Notes under the pieces: model-generated
Told to the model about the DNA's origin: nothing
What the model saw: only the letters and a program-made list of their open reading frames with translations
Database searches by the model: none
Source: Candidatus Minthosoma caballi
Lineage (GTDB): Bacteria > Bacteroidota > Bacteroidia > Bacteroidales > Bacteroidaceae
DNA length: 45,291 bases
NCBI GenBank assembly: GCA_018064505.1
Contig: JAGHVC010000122.1
Coordinates: 1-45,291 of the forward strand
Reading direction: 5' to 3'
Shown: positions 1 to 8,276 of the stretch, one piece after another
Layout of the letters: each line of letters opens with the position of its first letter
Numbering within the stretch: the first letter of the stretch is position 1
Program-made: the position numbers and the translations under genes

Positions 1-78
1 GACTCGCTTTTCTACAGCACAAACAGAGCATTAGCTTCTGTTGGTTCTGGACTATTCGTGAACTATTCATATTTATGA
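1..78 (+). CDS. C-terminal end of a probable outer-membrane protein (partial)
   Basis: Frame 1 is open from the window edge to a TGA at 76-78 and encodes 25 residues ending FVNYSYL. Alternating polar and hydrophobic residues near the end resemble the last beta-strand of an outer-membrane barrel, but this is too short to assign a family. Its stop overlaps the ATG of the next gene as ATGA (75-78), the usual arrangement for translationally coupled operon members. That overlap is the main support for calling it real. Confidence 0.55.
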   Translation, partial: DSLFYSTNRALASVGSGLFVNYSYL

Positions 79-632
79 AAATAATTTTGCGCAGTTACTT
101 ACTTATTTCATTGATGGTGTTAATCTCATCCATCAGTGCATTTGCACAGGCAGAAGAGGATACTTTGACAAATCGTCATCCGGAATACCTTCCTTCTATC
201 AAAGCAGGTGAAATTGCTCCAGATTTTGAGGCTACTGATACGATAGGCAATAAGCTGAAATTGTCAGATTACAGGGGTAAGTATGTTATCTTGGACTTTT
301 GGGCAACTTGGTGTGGTGATTGCAGGCGAGAAATACCATTTCTCAAGCAATTGTATGAAGATGTGAAAGATAAGCAGATAAATGGAGTTCCCATGCAGTG
401 GATAAGCTTTAGTTTTGACAACAAAGCTGAATCATGGAAAAACATCCTTAGAAAAGAGAAGTTTCCTTGGCCGCAAGTGAGCAATCTTAAAAACACTCGC
501 GAAGACGAAACATTCAAAGCTTACAAGCTGAATTGGATACCAGCGTTCTTTGTGCTTGATTCTGAAGGCAAAGTAGTCGGAACTGCTATTACTGCAGCGG
601 GATTGAGAAAAGTTATTGATGATTTGAACTAA
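75..632 (+). CDS. TlpA-like thioredoxin-fold protein, exported
   Basis: A 185-residue protein of the TlpA/ResA (AhpC/TSA-like) family, which in the periplasm reduces or exchanges disulfides. Residues 1-25 form a signal peptide ending in AFAQ. The mature part opens with the family phrase GEIAPDF, and the redox motif WATWCGDC places the active cysteines at C80 and C83. A cis-proline region is seen as WIPAFFVLD near residue 155, followed by the last strand and helix, so the fold looks complete. The start overlaps the upstream stop (ATGA), suggesting an operon with a membrane protein. The substrate is not predictable from sequence. A peroxiredoxin is unlikely because of the CxxC motif. Confidence 0.85.
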   Translation: MKIILRSYLLISLMVLISSISAFAQAEEDTLTNRHPEYLPSIKAGEIAPDFEATDTIGNKLKLSDYRGKYVILDFWATWCGDCRREIPFLKQLYEDVKDKQINGVPMQWISFSFDNKAESWKNILRKEKFPWPQVSNLKNTREDETFKAYKLNWIPAFFVLDSEGKVVGTAITAAGLRKVIDDLN

Positions 633-648
633 TACATAAAAAACATAA

Positions 649-963
649 ATGGCTACAAAAACGACCACAAGGACAACCACAAAGACGGTAACAAAAACGA
701 CAACAAGCACCACAACCAAGAGAAAAACTAGAAAAAAGAAGAATGAATCATTCTCTTGGAAGAAAGCGCTTGGTATCACATACATTAAGCGTTGGTTCAC
801 TCGCAAGACAGGCATTCCACTCACAAAAGGTGGATGGGAACGCAAAATCGGTAAGTTCTTCATCGACTTGTTCACTGGTAAGAAGAATGAGAAGAAAGAA
901 GAAGGTGCTGTGAATGACGGATTGATGGGAACGATTGAAACTAATAATGAAAACGAAAAATAA
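649..963 (+). CDS. Small, strongly basic protein of unknown function
   Basis: 104 residues, unrecognised. Residues 3-31 are almost entirely Thr, Lys and Arg, giving a long positively charged, probably unstructured arm. The middle (about 35-80) holds Trp and Phe residues in a Lys/Arg-rich setting (WKKALGITYIKRWF), and the tail is acidic and Asn-rich. There is no signal peptide or membrane segment. It lies 16 bases after the TlpA-like gene and ends 31 bases before the M3 peptidase start, so it is probably co-transcribed with both. Nucleic-acid or ribosome binding would fit the charge but is only a guess. Coding status is supported by an open frame filling the gap between two operon genes. Confidence 0.6.
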   Translation: MATKTTTRTTTKTVTKTTTSTTTKRKTRKKKNESFSWKKALGITYIKRWFTRKTGIPLTKGGWERKIGKFFIDLFTGKKNEKKEEGAVNDGLMGTIETNNENEK

Positions 964-994
964 TAATCTCCATAACCTTAGACTTTATAAACAA

Positions 995-3133
995 ATGAAA
1001 AAACTACTTATTTCAACAATGATACTTACAATGAGTGGCAGTATTTTAGCACAAAATCCATTCCTTGAGCGTAGGTTTGGCACTCCATACGAAATTCCTC
1101 CATTTGAGAAAATCACCATGGATCACTACCGCGAAGGAATGATAAAAGGCATAGAACAGCATAAAGTTGAAATCCAGGCCATTATAGACAATAAGGAGAC
1201 GCCGACATTTGATAATGTGATTGCTGCTTTCGACCAAAGCGGAAAGCTGCTTGACAAGGTTGAAGGCGTTTGGGGCACTTTGGTAGAAAGCAACTCCAAC
1301 GAGGAATTTCTTCAGTTGGAACGCGAGATGATGCCTCTTATGTCTGATCATAGCGACGATATAATCCTAAACGAAGCTCTTTTCGCGAAAGTGAAAGCTG
1401 TGTATGACAATCAGGCTTCAATGAACCTCAACAAGGAACAGAAAAAGGCATTGGAGGTTATCTACAAGCGATTCACCGACAGAGGCGCATTGCTAAGCGA
1501 GGCAGACAAGGCAAAACTTCGCACATTGAACAGCAAGCTATCAGACTTATCATTGCAATTTTCGCAGAATCTGCTACACGATACAAACAACACTTATGTG
1601 ATTGCCAATACTTTAGATGAGCTTAAAGGATTGCCAGAAGCTAATGTGCAGCAGGCGGCAGCTCTTGCAGAAAGAATTGGGCAGAAAGGCAAATATGCTT
1701 TCAATATGCAACGACCAAGTTGCAATCCGGTGTTGCAGTATTGTTCAAATCGTGAACTTCGAAAGAAAGTGTATGATGCTTATACAAATCGCTGCAATCA
1801 TGGTGATAAATATGATAACAAAGAGATAGCAAAAGAGATTATCACTCTGCGCTTGCAGAAAGCAAAACTTCTTGGATATGAAGACTTTGCGTCTATGCAG
1901 TTGTCTAATCGCATGGCAAAAAAGAGTGAGAATGTTTACAATCTCTTCGACCAGATCTGGGAACCTGCAGTAGAGAAGGCAAATGAGGAGATTGCTGATA
2001 TTCAAGAACAAATGCAGAAAGATGGCGTGAAGGGCAAACCTGAGCGTTGGGACTATATGTATTATCTCGACAAGGCAAAGAAAGCAAAGTTTAATGTTGA
2101 CGAGAGTCAAATCTCTGAATATCTTGAGATTAACAATGTGCAGCAAGGTATCTTCTATGTTGCAAACAAATTGTACGGCCTCAACTTCAAAGAGCGTACA
2201 GAAGATTATCCAGTGTATGACAGCACGGCAAAATCGTGGGATGTTATTGATAAAGACGGCAATGTGATTGCCATCTTCTATAGTGACTTCTTCCCTCGCG
2301 ATGGCAAGCGTGCAGGTGCCTGGTGTGGTGGGTTCAGACCAATGGAGTATGATGGAGCTCAGCGTGTGCAGCCTATCGTAACTAATGTGTGCAACATGAA
2401 TCTTCCTTCCGACGATAAACCTGCATTGCAGAGTTTGGATAATGTGGAGACTATGTTCCATGAGTTTGGCCATGCTCTTCACAGCTTCTTCCGCAATGTA
2501 CACTACGGTTCGACATCGCGTGTAGAACAGGATTTTGTTGAACTTCCATCGCAAATAAATGAGCATTGGGCATTCGAACCAGAAGTGATGAAGGTGTATG
2601 CAAAACACTACAAGACTGGTGAGCCAATTCCTCAAGAATTGCTTAAAAAGATTGATGAAAGCTCAAAGTACGGACAAGGATTTGCAACTACTGAGCTTCT
2701 TGCAGCTGCTCTTGTAGATATGGATCTTCACACACAGAAGAGTATTCCTTCTAAATTCAATGTAATGGACTTCGAGACACAGAAACTCAAGGCTCGTAAT
2801 ATGCCTGCACAGATTCTTCCTCGCTATCGTGTGACTAACTTCAGCCATATCATGGGAGGATATGCAGCTGGATACTACAGCTATATTTGGTCAGAAGTGC
2901 TTGATGCAGATGCATTTGAGGCATTCAAGGAAAGCGGAGATATCTTCAATCCTGAGATTGCAAAGAAATTCAAAGACTATGTGCTCACTCCTGGCAGCAT
3001 TGATGACGGAATGACCATGTACAAGAATTTCCGTGGAAGAGAGCCAAAGATTGATGCTTTGCTCGAAGGGCGTGGTCTTGTGAAGAAAGACGCACCAAAA
3101 ACATTGAAGAGCAACGATATAGAAAAGAAATGA
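995..3133 (+). CDS. M3 family zinc metallopeptidase (oligopeptidase / dipeptidyl carboxypeptidase type), exported
   Basis: 712 residues. M3 peptidases cleave short peptides inside a closed channel. The zinc site is HEFGH at 489-493, with the third ligand E516 in the conserved FVELPSQ; spacing to the third ligand is two residues shorter than in mammalian thimet oligopeptidase. The C-terminal YRVTNFSHIMGGYAAGYYSY segment carries the substrate-binding Tyr and His of the family. I chose the ATG at 995 rather than the in-frame ATG at 935, because the former begins a clean signal peptide (MKKLLISTMILTM...ILAQ) and the latter lies inside the preceding gene. An envelope role in peptide degradation is inferred from the signal peptide. 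Confidence 0.92.
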   Translation: MKKLLISTMILTMSGSILAQNPFLERRFGTPYEIPPFEKITMDHYREGMIKGIEQHKVEIQAIIDNKETPTFDNVIAAFDQSGKLLDKVEGVWGTLVESNSNEEFLQLEREMMPLMSDHSDDIILNEALFAKVKAVYDNQASMNLNKEQKKALEVIYKRFTDRGALLSEADKAKLRTLNSKLSDLSLQFSQNLLHDTNNTYVIANTLDELKGLPEANVQQAAALAERIGQKGKYAFNMQRPSCNPVLQYCSNRELRKKVYDAYTNRCNHGDKYDNKEIAKEIITLRLQKAKLLGYEDFASMQLSNRMAKKSENVYNLFDQIWEPAVEKANEEIADIQEQMQKDGVKGKPERWDYMYYLDKAKKAKFNVDESQISEYLEINNVQQGIFYVANKLYGLNFKERTEDYPVYDSTAKSWDVIDKDGNVIAIFYSDFFPRDGKRAGAWCGGFRPMEYDGAQRVQPIVTNVCNMNLPSDDKPALQSLDNVETMFHEFGHALHSFFRNVHYGSTSRVEQDFVELPSQINEHWAFEPEVMKVYAKHYKTGEPIPQELLKKIDESSKYGQGFATTELLAAALVDMDLHTQKSIPSKFNVMDFETQKLKARNMPAQILPRYRVTNFSHIMGGYAAGYYSYIWSEVLDADAFEAFKESGDIFNPEIAKKFKDYVLTPGSIDDGMTMYKNFRGREPKIDALLEGRGLVKKDAPKTLKSNDIEKK

Positions 3134-3154
3134 TGCAATATATAGCACAACGGG

Positions 3155-4309
3155 ATGGATATTGAACTGTTAATATACTTATTACTTCATGGTTTTGGTA
3201 TTGGCTATATGCTGATACTTGGATTGTACCTGCTGCTGACAAAGAAGAGTTTGTTTGACACGGCTGTGAAACCAAACTTTCTTTTGAGGCGTTCAGCAGG
3301 TGTCAATGTGCTCATGTGGGGAGGAACTTTTGTCACAGGCATGGTTGCATATTTCCTCGGTGGTAAGTACGATTATGATTTCCTTGGTTTGGATGCGCTC
3401 ATTGACTTGTTCCTTATTCCTGGCATAGGTACATTCTTGTTCTGCCTTGTTCAGGTGGGCAAGCCAGACATGAAGAAGGTTCTGTTGTCTGTCATTGTGC
3501 CCGTTGTGTTGCTGCTTTATTTTGTGATAACCCAGAGTGTTTGGGCAATTAGAATCTCTTCCGCATATTGGTTTGTTTATATTGTGTTAGTGGTGCTTTC
3601 GTTCGGAAGAAAGCAATTGCAATATAAGAAGAAGCTGAAGGAAAACTTCTCCGACTTACATCATAAGGAACTGAAATGGATCAATCAGTTAATTGTGTTC
3701 TTCCTTCTTTATGCTTCTCTCTATGCTGTGGGGCATTATTTTAAAATGCCATTATTGCTCAATCTGTCTTATGCAATCTGCCTGATAGCATGGACCTACA
3801 TCACATGGCATGTTGAGCATCAGGAGAAACTGGTGGATTTTTGGGAACCAAACGAGCGAAAATATTCTGTCGCTTCAAACTCAAGCCATGAGGATTTTGC
3901 CGACAAGTCTTTTGTTGATGGTAAAGAACAGAATAGTGCTGACCATGCTATTAATCAAGAATTATATGATAAGGTAGAGGCTCTGCTAGAAAAAGAATGC
4001 ATTGCAAATGGCTTGTATCTGCAAAATGATTTGTCTTTGCCTGTTCTTGCAGCGGCACTCGGCACTAACCGCACTTATCTGAGCCAATATTTCACCAGCA
4101 AAAATACGACTTTTTATAGCTACATTAATGGCCTTCGCATAGATCGTGCAGTAAGTATGATTCGTAACAAAGAAAAAGGTGTTACGATGGAAAATATCTA
4201 CACTCAATGCGGTTTCAATAGCTCAAACACTTTCAGAAGGGCATTCATTGATAAGATGGGATGCACTCCTGCTTTGTATGTGGCAAAGATGCTTGGCAAG
4301 AAGGACTGA
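3155..4309 (+). CDS. Membrane-anchored AraC-family transcriptional regulator
   Basis: 384 residues. The N-terminal 210 or so contain about six to seven hydrophobic segments (for example 3-27, 50-68, 110-130, 135-150, 175-205), followed by a charged linker and a C-terminal AraC/XylS double helix-turn-helix from about 285 to 380. The second HTH contains the family signature CGFNSSNTFRRAF. Membrane-bound AraC proteins of this layout are common in Bacteroidota and probably sense a signal at the membrane; the ligand is unknown. It starts 21 bases after the M3 peptidase and ends 7 bases from the convergent DUF4861 gene. The target genes cannot be told from sequence. Confidence 0.85.
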   Translation: MDIELLIYLLLHGFGIGYMLILGLYLLLTKKSLFDTAVKPNFLLRRSAGVNVLMWGGTFVTGMVAYFLGGKYDYDFLGLDALIDLFLIPGIGTFLFCLVQVGKPDMKKVLLSVIVPVVLLLYFVITQSVWAIRISSAYWFVYIVLVVLSFGRKQLQYKKKLKENFSDLHHKELKWINQLIVFFLLYASLYAVGHYFKMPLLLNLSYAICLIAWTYITWHVEHQEKLVDFWEPNERKYSVASNSSHEDFADKSFVDGKEQNSADHAINQELYDKVEALLEKECIANGLYLQNDLSLPVLAAALGTNRTYLSQYFTSKNTTFYSYINGLRIDRAVSMIRNKEKGVTMENIYTQCGFNSSNTFRRAFIDKMGCTPALYVAKMLGKKD

Positions 4310-4316
4310 AGCTTTT

Positions 4317-5513
4317 TTACTTCGAAGTGATTTTTACTTTAATAGCATTATCTAATTCTTCTTTCCATTCAGCAAGTGAACCAAACCATTCTTCTGCGCT
4401 GTGGAATCCCTCCTCTTCCATATCTGCACAGAAAGAAACATAGTATTTTGCAAACTGAGATGGCTTAAGGGTAATCATGTACTGTAAAGTATCATTCACT
4501 TGCTTATCTGCATATTTTTTAGGGACATAAACAGCTAAACCAACAGCTTCTGGCTTGTAAAGCTCCTTCTTACCATAGTCGGGGTAATCGCTTCCCCATG
4601 AAGCAGCAATATTGCTGGTTGTGAAGTGCTTTGGCTCTGTTCCGACTTTCTGTACTCCTGTGCATAGTTGCCAATTCTTCAAAGCCTCATCAGCATTGAT
4701 TTGTACTTCCATTTCCCTATGACCAGCATATAATATATAATATGTGTAGATGTTGTTGCCATTCCATCCTAAATCTTTCATCTCCACGACTGTGCGCAGA
4801 GGGCCATAAGATGCAATTCGCTGGCCACGAAGCTTCACATTGTCGATGAGTAGGGGACTTCCGTTCTTGAATTCTCTCAGAGTGCCACACCCCATGCTTG
4901 CTCCAGCCCAAAGCACATCATTGCCAAAGCCATTGTCGAGATCTTCTTTCACGCTGTAAAAGTGTGTTTTCTCCAGTTCCAGCTGACGCTTTTTTTTGCC
5001 GTACAAATCAATGTTCTGACGCTCATCTACATACACTCTCCATGCGGTGAATTCATTTTCGAACTCAGCTCCATGAGGGTAAACATCCTTGAAGATGTAA
5101 CTGTCTCCAGGTGCTTCTATGCCATTGATTGTTGGGTACTTGCCATACTTGTCATTAAGGCCCATGTGGGCATACACTCGTGAATCATAATTCTTGTTTT
5201 CTCCTTTGGCACAGAGCTTAACTTCGTATGTTTGAGTTGCCTTTGCAGGAATATCAGCAAGGAACACAAGTTCGTCGTTCTTTGTGTCGCCGTTCAAGTC
5301 GTCCAATTGGCAAGGTATGTCTTTGCCGTTCAGCGTGATTGTGGCACTGCTTACATTGAAAGATAGCTTCTTTATCTCCGTAAATTTTAGCACGATAGGT
5401 TCGTCGCTTTTAGCTTTGTTCCAATTGTTTGTCACTGATACGCTCAGTGTTTTCTCCTGCGCCATCATGGCAAGAGGAAAGAGTAGGGCTGATATGAGGA
5501 TTGCTTTTTTCAT
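4317..5513 (-). CDS. Secreted DUF4861-like protein
   Basis: 398 residues with a signal peptide (MKKAILISALLFPLAMMAQ) and the layout of DUF4861 proteins: an N-terminal beta-rich domain opening with TLSVSVTNNW, then segments such as WRVYVDERQNIDLYGKK, NGFGNDVLWAGASMGCGTL and TYYILYAGHREMEVQ. Family members are often found in polysaccharide utilisation loci of gut Bacteroidota, but no reaction is firmly established to my knowledge. Here no SusC/SusD or glycosidase is next to it. It is monocistronic, convergent with the AraC gene and divergent from mtaB. Family assignment is from memory of sequence patterns, so moderate confidence. Confidence 0.7.
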   Translation of the reverse strand: MKKAILISALLFPLAMMAQEKTLSVSVTNNWNKAKSDEPIVLKFTEIKKLSFNVSSATITLNGKDIPCQLDDLNGDTKNDELVFLADIPAKATQTYEVKLCAKGENKNYDSRVYAHMGLNDKYGKYPTINGIEAPGDSYIFKDVYPHGAEFENEFTAWRVYVDERQNIDLYGKKKRQLELEKTHFYSVKEDLDNGFGNDVLWAGASMGCGTLREFKNGSPLLIDNVKLRGQRIASYGPLRTVVEMKDLGWNGNNIYTYYILYAGHREMEVQINADEALKNWQLCTGVQKVGTEPKHFTTSNIAASWGSDYPDYGKKELYKPEAVGLAVYVPKKYADKQVNDTLQYMITLKPSQFAKYYVSFCADMEEEGFHSAEEWFGSLAEWKEELDNAIKVKITSK

Positions 5514-5549
5514 AAAGTAGAGTTAGCGAGTTTTTTTGTATTATCGGGG

Positions 5550-5557
5550 CGAAGTTA
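5550..5557 (-). promoter_or_regulatory. Possible -7 element for the DUF4861 gene
   Basis: On the minus strand the 8-mer reads TAACTTCG, one mismatch from TAnnTTTG, about 36 bases before the ATG. No good -33 TTTG was found, so support is weak. Confidence 0.3.
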
Positions 5558-5571
5558 ATAATAATTTTTCG

Positions 5572-5579
5572 TAACTTTG
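5572..5579 (+). promoter_or_regulatory. Bacteroidota -7 promoter element of mtaB
   Basis: TAACTTTG matches the consensus TAnnTTTG exactly. It lies 18 bases before the ATG at 5598 and rules out the in-frame TTG at 5577, which is inside the promoter box. Confidence 0.7.
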
Positions 5580-5597
5580 CCCCAAATTAATGATTAT

Positions 5598-6956
5598 ATG
5601 ATTGATTCAAGCATTTTGCAAGGAAAAAAGGCGGCGTTTTTCACTCTTGGATGTAAATTGAACTTTGCTGAAACAAACAGCGTAGCTCAGCAACTTGCCA
5701 AGTATGGAGTGGAGAAGGCTGTTAAGGACGAGGTGGCAGACATCTGCGTGATAAATACATGCAGCGTGACAGAGATGGCTGACCATAAATGTCGCCAAGC
5801 AATACATAAGCTTGTGAAACAGCATCCTGGGGCTTTTGTCGTTGTGACAGGGTGTTATGCTCAGCTTAAGCCTCAGGAGATAATCGACACTGCAGGAGTG
5901 GACATGGTTGTTGGTGCAGAAGAGAAAGCTTCGCTGATTGAGCATATAATGGAAGGAATCACCAATAAGCAGCTGAGTGATTCTGATTCTTCCCTCTTCA
6001 ATGACTCCGTCGGGCAAAAGGTTCTTCACTCTTCACTCAAAGATATTAAGTCGTTTGCGCCTTCATGTTCACGCGGAGACCGAACACGCTATTTCCTTAA
6101 GGTTCAGGATGGTTGCAACTATTATTGCACATATTGTACCATACCGATAGCTCGCGGTCGTAGCCGCAATGGCAGCATTGCTTCTATGGTGGAGCAAGCA
6201 CAGCAAGTGGCAGCTGAAGGAGGAAAAGAAATAGTCATTACAGGAGTGAACATTGGCGATTTTGGACGCACTACTGGTGAGACATTCTTCGATTTGGTCA
6301 AGGAGCTTGACAGGGTGGAAGGCATTGAACGATACCGCATCTCAAGTATCGAACCAAATTTGCTTACAGATGAGATCATTGAATTCTGCGCGCAGTCGAG
6401 AGCCTTCATGCCACATTTCCATATTCCTTTGCAGAGTGGATGTGATGAAGTTCTGAAACTTATGCATCGTCATTATGACACAGCTTTGTCCCGTAGCAAG
6501 ATTGAAAAGATAAAGTCGATTATGCCAGATGCTTTCATCGGAGTGGATGTGATAGTCGGCACTCGTGGCGAAACTCCAGAGTATTTCCAAAAAGCTTACG
6601 ACTTCATCGATAGCCTTGATATTTCTCAGCTTCATGTGTTCTCATACAGTGAGCGTCCTGGCACCAAAGCACTTGAAATTCCGTATGTTGTCACTCCTGA
6701 TGTTAAACATGAACGAAGCCAGATGCTCCTTAGGCTTTCTGAGCAGAAAACACATGATTTTTATCAAAAGTTCATTGGAGCAGAACGCTCAGTGTTGCTG
6801 GAGCATGCAAGTCCTCGTAAACCATTCATGAATGGATTTACAGATAACTACATTCGAGTGCAAGTGCCTAACCAGCCAAGTCTTGATAATCAGATAATAA
6901 AGATGCGTTTGGGTGGTTTCAATGAAGATGGTGATGCATTGATAGTGCATAATTAA
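5598..6956 (+). CDS. mtaB: MtaB: tRNA (t6A37) 2-methylthiotransferase
   Basis: 452 residues; a radical-SAM enzyme that converts t6A37 to ms2t6A in tRNAs reading ANN codons. Three domains are visible. The N-terminal UPF0004 domain has cluster cysteines in FFTLGCKLNF, NTCSVT and VTGCYAQ. The radical-SAM domain has C173-x3-C177-x2-C180 (CNYYCTYC) and the MtaB-typical RGRSRNG and GVNIGDFG. The C-terminus is TRAM-like (from about 390). The linker between the first two domains (about residues 125-150) is Ser/Asp-rich and looks slightly long. The start at 5598 is fixed by the promoter directly upstream. It stands alone, 35 bases before a glycosyltransferase. Confidence 0.93.
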   Translation: MIDSSILQGKKAAFFTLGCKLNFAETNSVAQQLAKYGVEKAVKDEVADICVINTCSVTEMADHKCRQAIHKLVKQHPGAFVVVTGCYAQLKPQEIIDTAGVDMVVGAEEKASLIEHIMEGITNKQLSDSDSSLFNDSVGQKVLHSSLKDIKSFAPSCSRGDRTRYFLKVQDGCNYYCTYCTIPIARGRSRNGSIASMVEQAQQVAAEGGKEIVITGVNIGDFGRTTGETFFDLVKELDRVEGIERYRISSIEPNLLTDEIIEFCAQSRAFMPHFHIPLQSGCDEVLKLMHRHYDTALSRSKIEKIKSIMPDAFIGVDVIVGTRGETPEYFQKAYDFIDSLDISQLHVFSYSERPGTKALEIPYVVTPDVKHERSQMLLRLSEQKTHDFYQKFIGAERSVLLEHASPRKPFMNGFTDNYIRVQVPNQPSLDNQIIKMRLGGFNEDGDALIVHN

Positions 6957-6991
6957 TAATTGAGTAATAAAGATTTCGTTTATATATCGCC

Positions 6992-8011
6992 TTGAAAAAG
7001 CTTGCAATAGTAATACTGAATTGGAATGGCAAGGATATGATGCTCAAATACTTGCCAACAGTCATTGCCAACAGTGTTGGTGATGTGATTGTTGCTGACA
7101 ACGCCTCTACTGATGGTTCTGTGGAAATGTTAAAAGAGCAATTCCCGGATGTTCGTACTATTGTTCTTGACCAAAACTATGGCTTTGCTGGAGGATATAA
7201 TAAGTCGCTTTCTCAATTGCCAGAATATGAGTATTATTTGTTGCTTAATAGCGATGTGGAAATTTCTCAGAATGAGTGGGATGGGCCATTGACTTATTAC
7301 ATGGATTCTCACCCGGATTGTGCTGCTTGTCAGCCTAAATTGATGTCGCTGAAGCAGAAAGAATTGTTTGAATATGCAGGAGCAGCAGGTGGATTTTTGG
7401 ACAAGTATGGCTATCCGTTCTGTCGTGGCAGAGTGATGAACAATGTAGAGAAAGACGAAGGTCAGTATGACGAGATTGTTCCTCTGCTATGGGCTACAGG
7501 AGCAGCGTTGATGGTGCGTGCTACTGATTGGAGAGCGAGTGGAGGATTAGATTCCCGTTTCTTTGCTCACATGGAAGAAATTGATTTGTGTTGGCGACTT
7601 CGCATTGCAGGTAAGTCAATAGTCTGTGTATCAAGCAGTACGGCTTATCATCTTGGAGGTGCAACGCTCAATCAAGGTAACCCTCACAAGACATTTTTGA
7701 ACTTCCGCAATAATCTTCTCATGCTTTATAAGAATCTACCGGATTCGGAGCTAAGCAATGTTATGAATGTTCGCCGTTTCTTGGATTATTTGGCATCATT
7801 ACAGTTCTTGCTGAAAGGAGATACTGCCAATTTCAAGGCTGTGCTTAATGCTCGCAAGGAGTTCAAGGCTATTCGCAAGGATTTTGAAGCAGACCGCATT
7901 CGTATACAGAAATCTGGCAGTCCTTCCGAAATTCCAGAAAGGATGCCCGTTTTCTTGCTTTGGCAGTATTATGTGAAAGGTCGAAGAACATTCTCGGCCA
8001 TTTGTTCTTAG
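6992..8011 (+). CDS. Family 2 glycosyltransferase (rhamnosyltransferase-like)
   Basis: 339 residues. A GT-A fold is shown by LAIVILNWNGKD at the N-terminus, the nucleotide-binding DNASTDGS near residue 33, NSDVEIS as the metal-binding DxD-like site near 85, and HMEEIDLCWRLRIAG near 190. This resembles WbbL-type transferases that add a sugar to lipid-linked or O-antigen acceptors; donor and acceptor are unknown. No transmembrane segment is seen, so a cytoplasmic-face enzyme is likely. The start is TTG: the first in-frame ATG is about 15 codons in and would remove the LNWNG motif, and a stop lies just upstream. A hairpin with a T-run follows the gene. Confidence 0.85.
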   Translation: MKKLAIVILNWNGKDMMLKYLPTVIANSVGDVIVADNASTDGSVEMLKEQFPDVRTIVLDQNYGFAGGYNKSLSQLPEYEYYLLLNSDVEISQNEWDGPLTYYMDSHPDCAACQPKLMSLKQKELFEYAGAAGGFLDKYGYPFCRGRVMNNVEKDEGQYDEIVPLLWATGAALMVRATDWRASGGLDSRFFAHMEEIDLCWRLRIAGKSIVCVSSSTAYHLGGATLNQGNPHKTFLNFRNNLLMLYKNLPDSELSNVMNVRRFLDYLASLQFLLKGDTANFKAVLNARKEFKAIRKDFEADRIRIQKSGSPSEIPERMPVFLLWQYYVKGRRTFSAICS

Positions 8012-8048
8012 ATATGCCTTACTTATATTTGATTATGAACTAATTATT

Positions 8049-8120
8049 CAATTGCAAGGTTGTTCTTTGTTTTGATGATATCAAACGAAAGAACAAATCA
8101 ATTGTCTCACTTTTTTATTC
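8049..8120 (+). terminator. Hairpin terminator after the glycosyltransferase
   Basis: An inverted repeat pairs TTGTTCTTT (8060-8068) with AAAGAACAA (8088-8096), then TTTGAT with ATCAAA around a 3-base loop; CAATTG at both flanks may extend it. A T-run (cttttttatt) follows near 8110. A second short palindrome, AAAAGTAT/ATACTTTT, lies at 8121-8138. Confidence 0.5.
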
Positions 8121-8201
8121 AAAAGTATAAATACTTTTAAAATAATGTGAAATACAACTTTTTTTCACACTTGTTTAGGGGATTCTGTGGCGGAAAAGTG
8201 C

Positions 8202-8209
8202 TAATTTTG
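8202..8209 (+). promoter_or_regulatory. Likely -7 promoter element of the Bat operon
   Basis: TAATTTTG matches TAnnTTTG and lies 67 bases before the moxR-type gene. No well-spaced -33 TTTG was found, so the transcription start is less certain than for the tRNA promoters. Confidence 0.5.
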
Positions 8210-8276
8210 CACTTCGAAAAGGGTATGAAATGCTCTTTTTGATAATGAAAACTGAAAAATAAATTTACAAAGAAAT

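Noticed and set aside
1745-2635. 296-codon open frame antisense to the M3 peptidase
   Set aside because: Lies fully within a gene with intact zinc motifs; composition (many Ile, Leu, His, Cys) is that of reversed coding sequence.
6026-6048. TTCTTCACTCTTCACTC in mtaB, resembling an arm of the dispersed element
   Set aside because: Only a short match inside a coding linker, without any other part of the element; probably chance.
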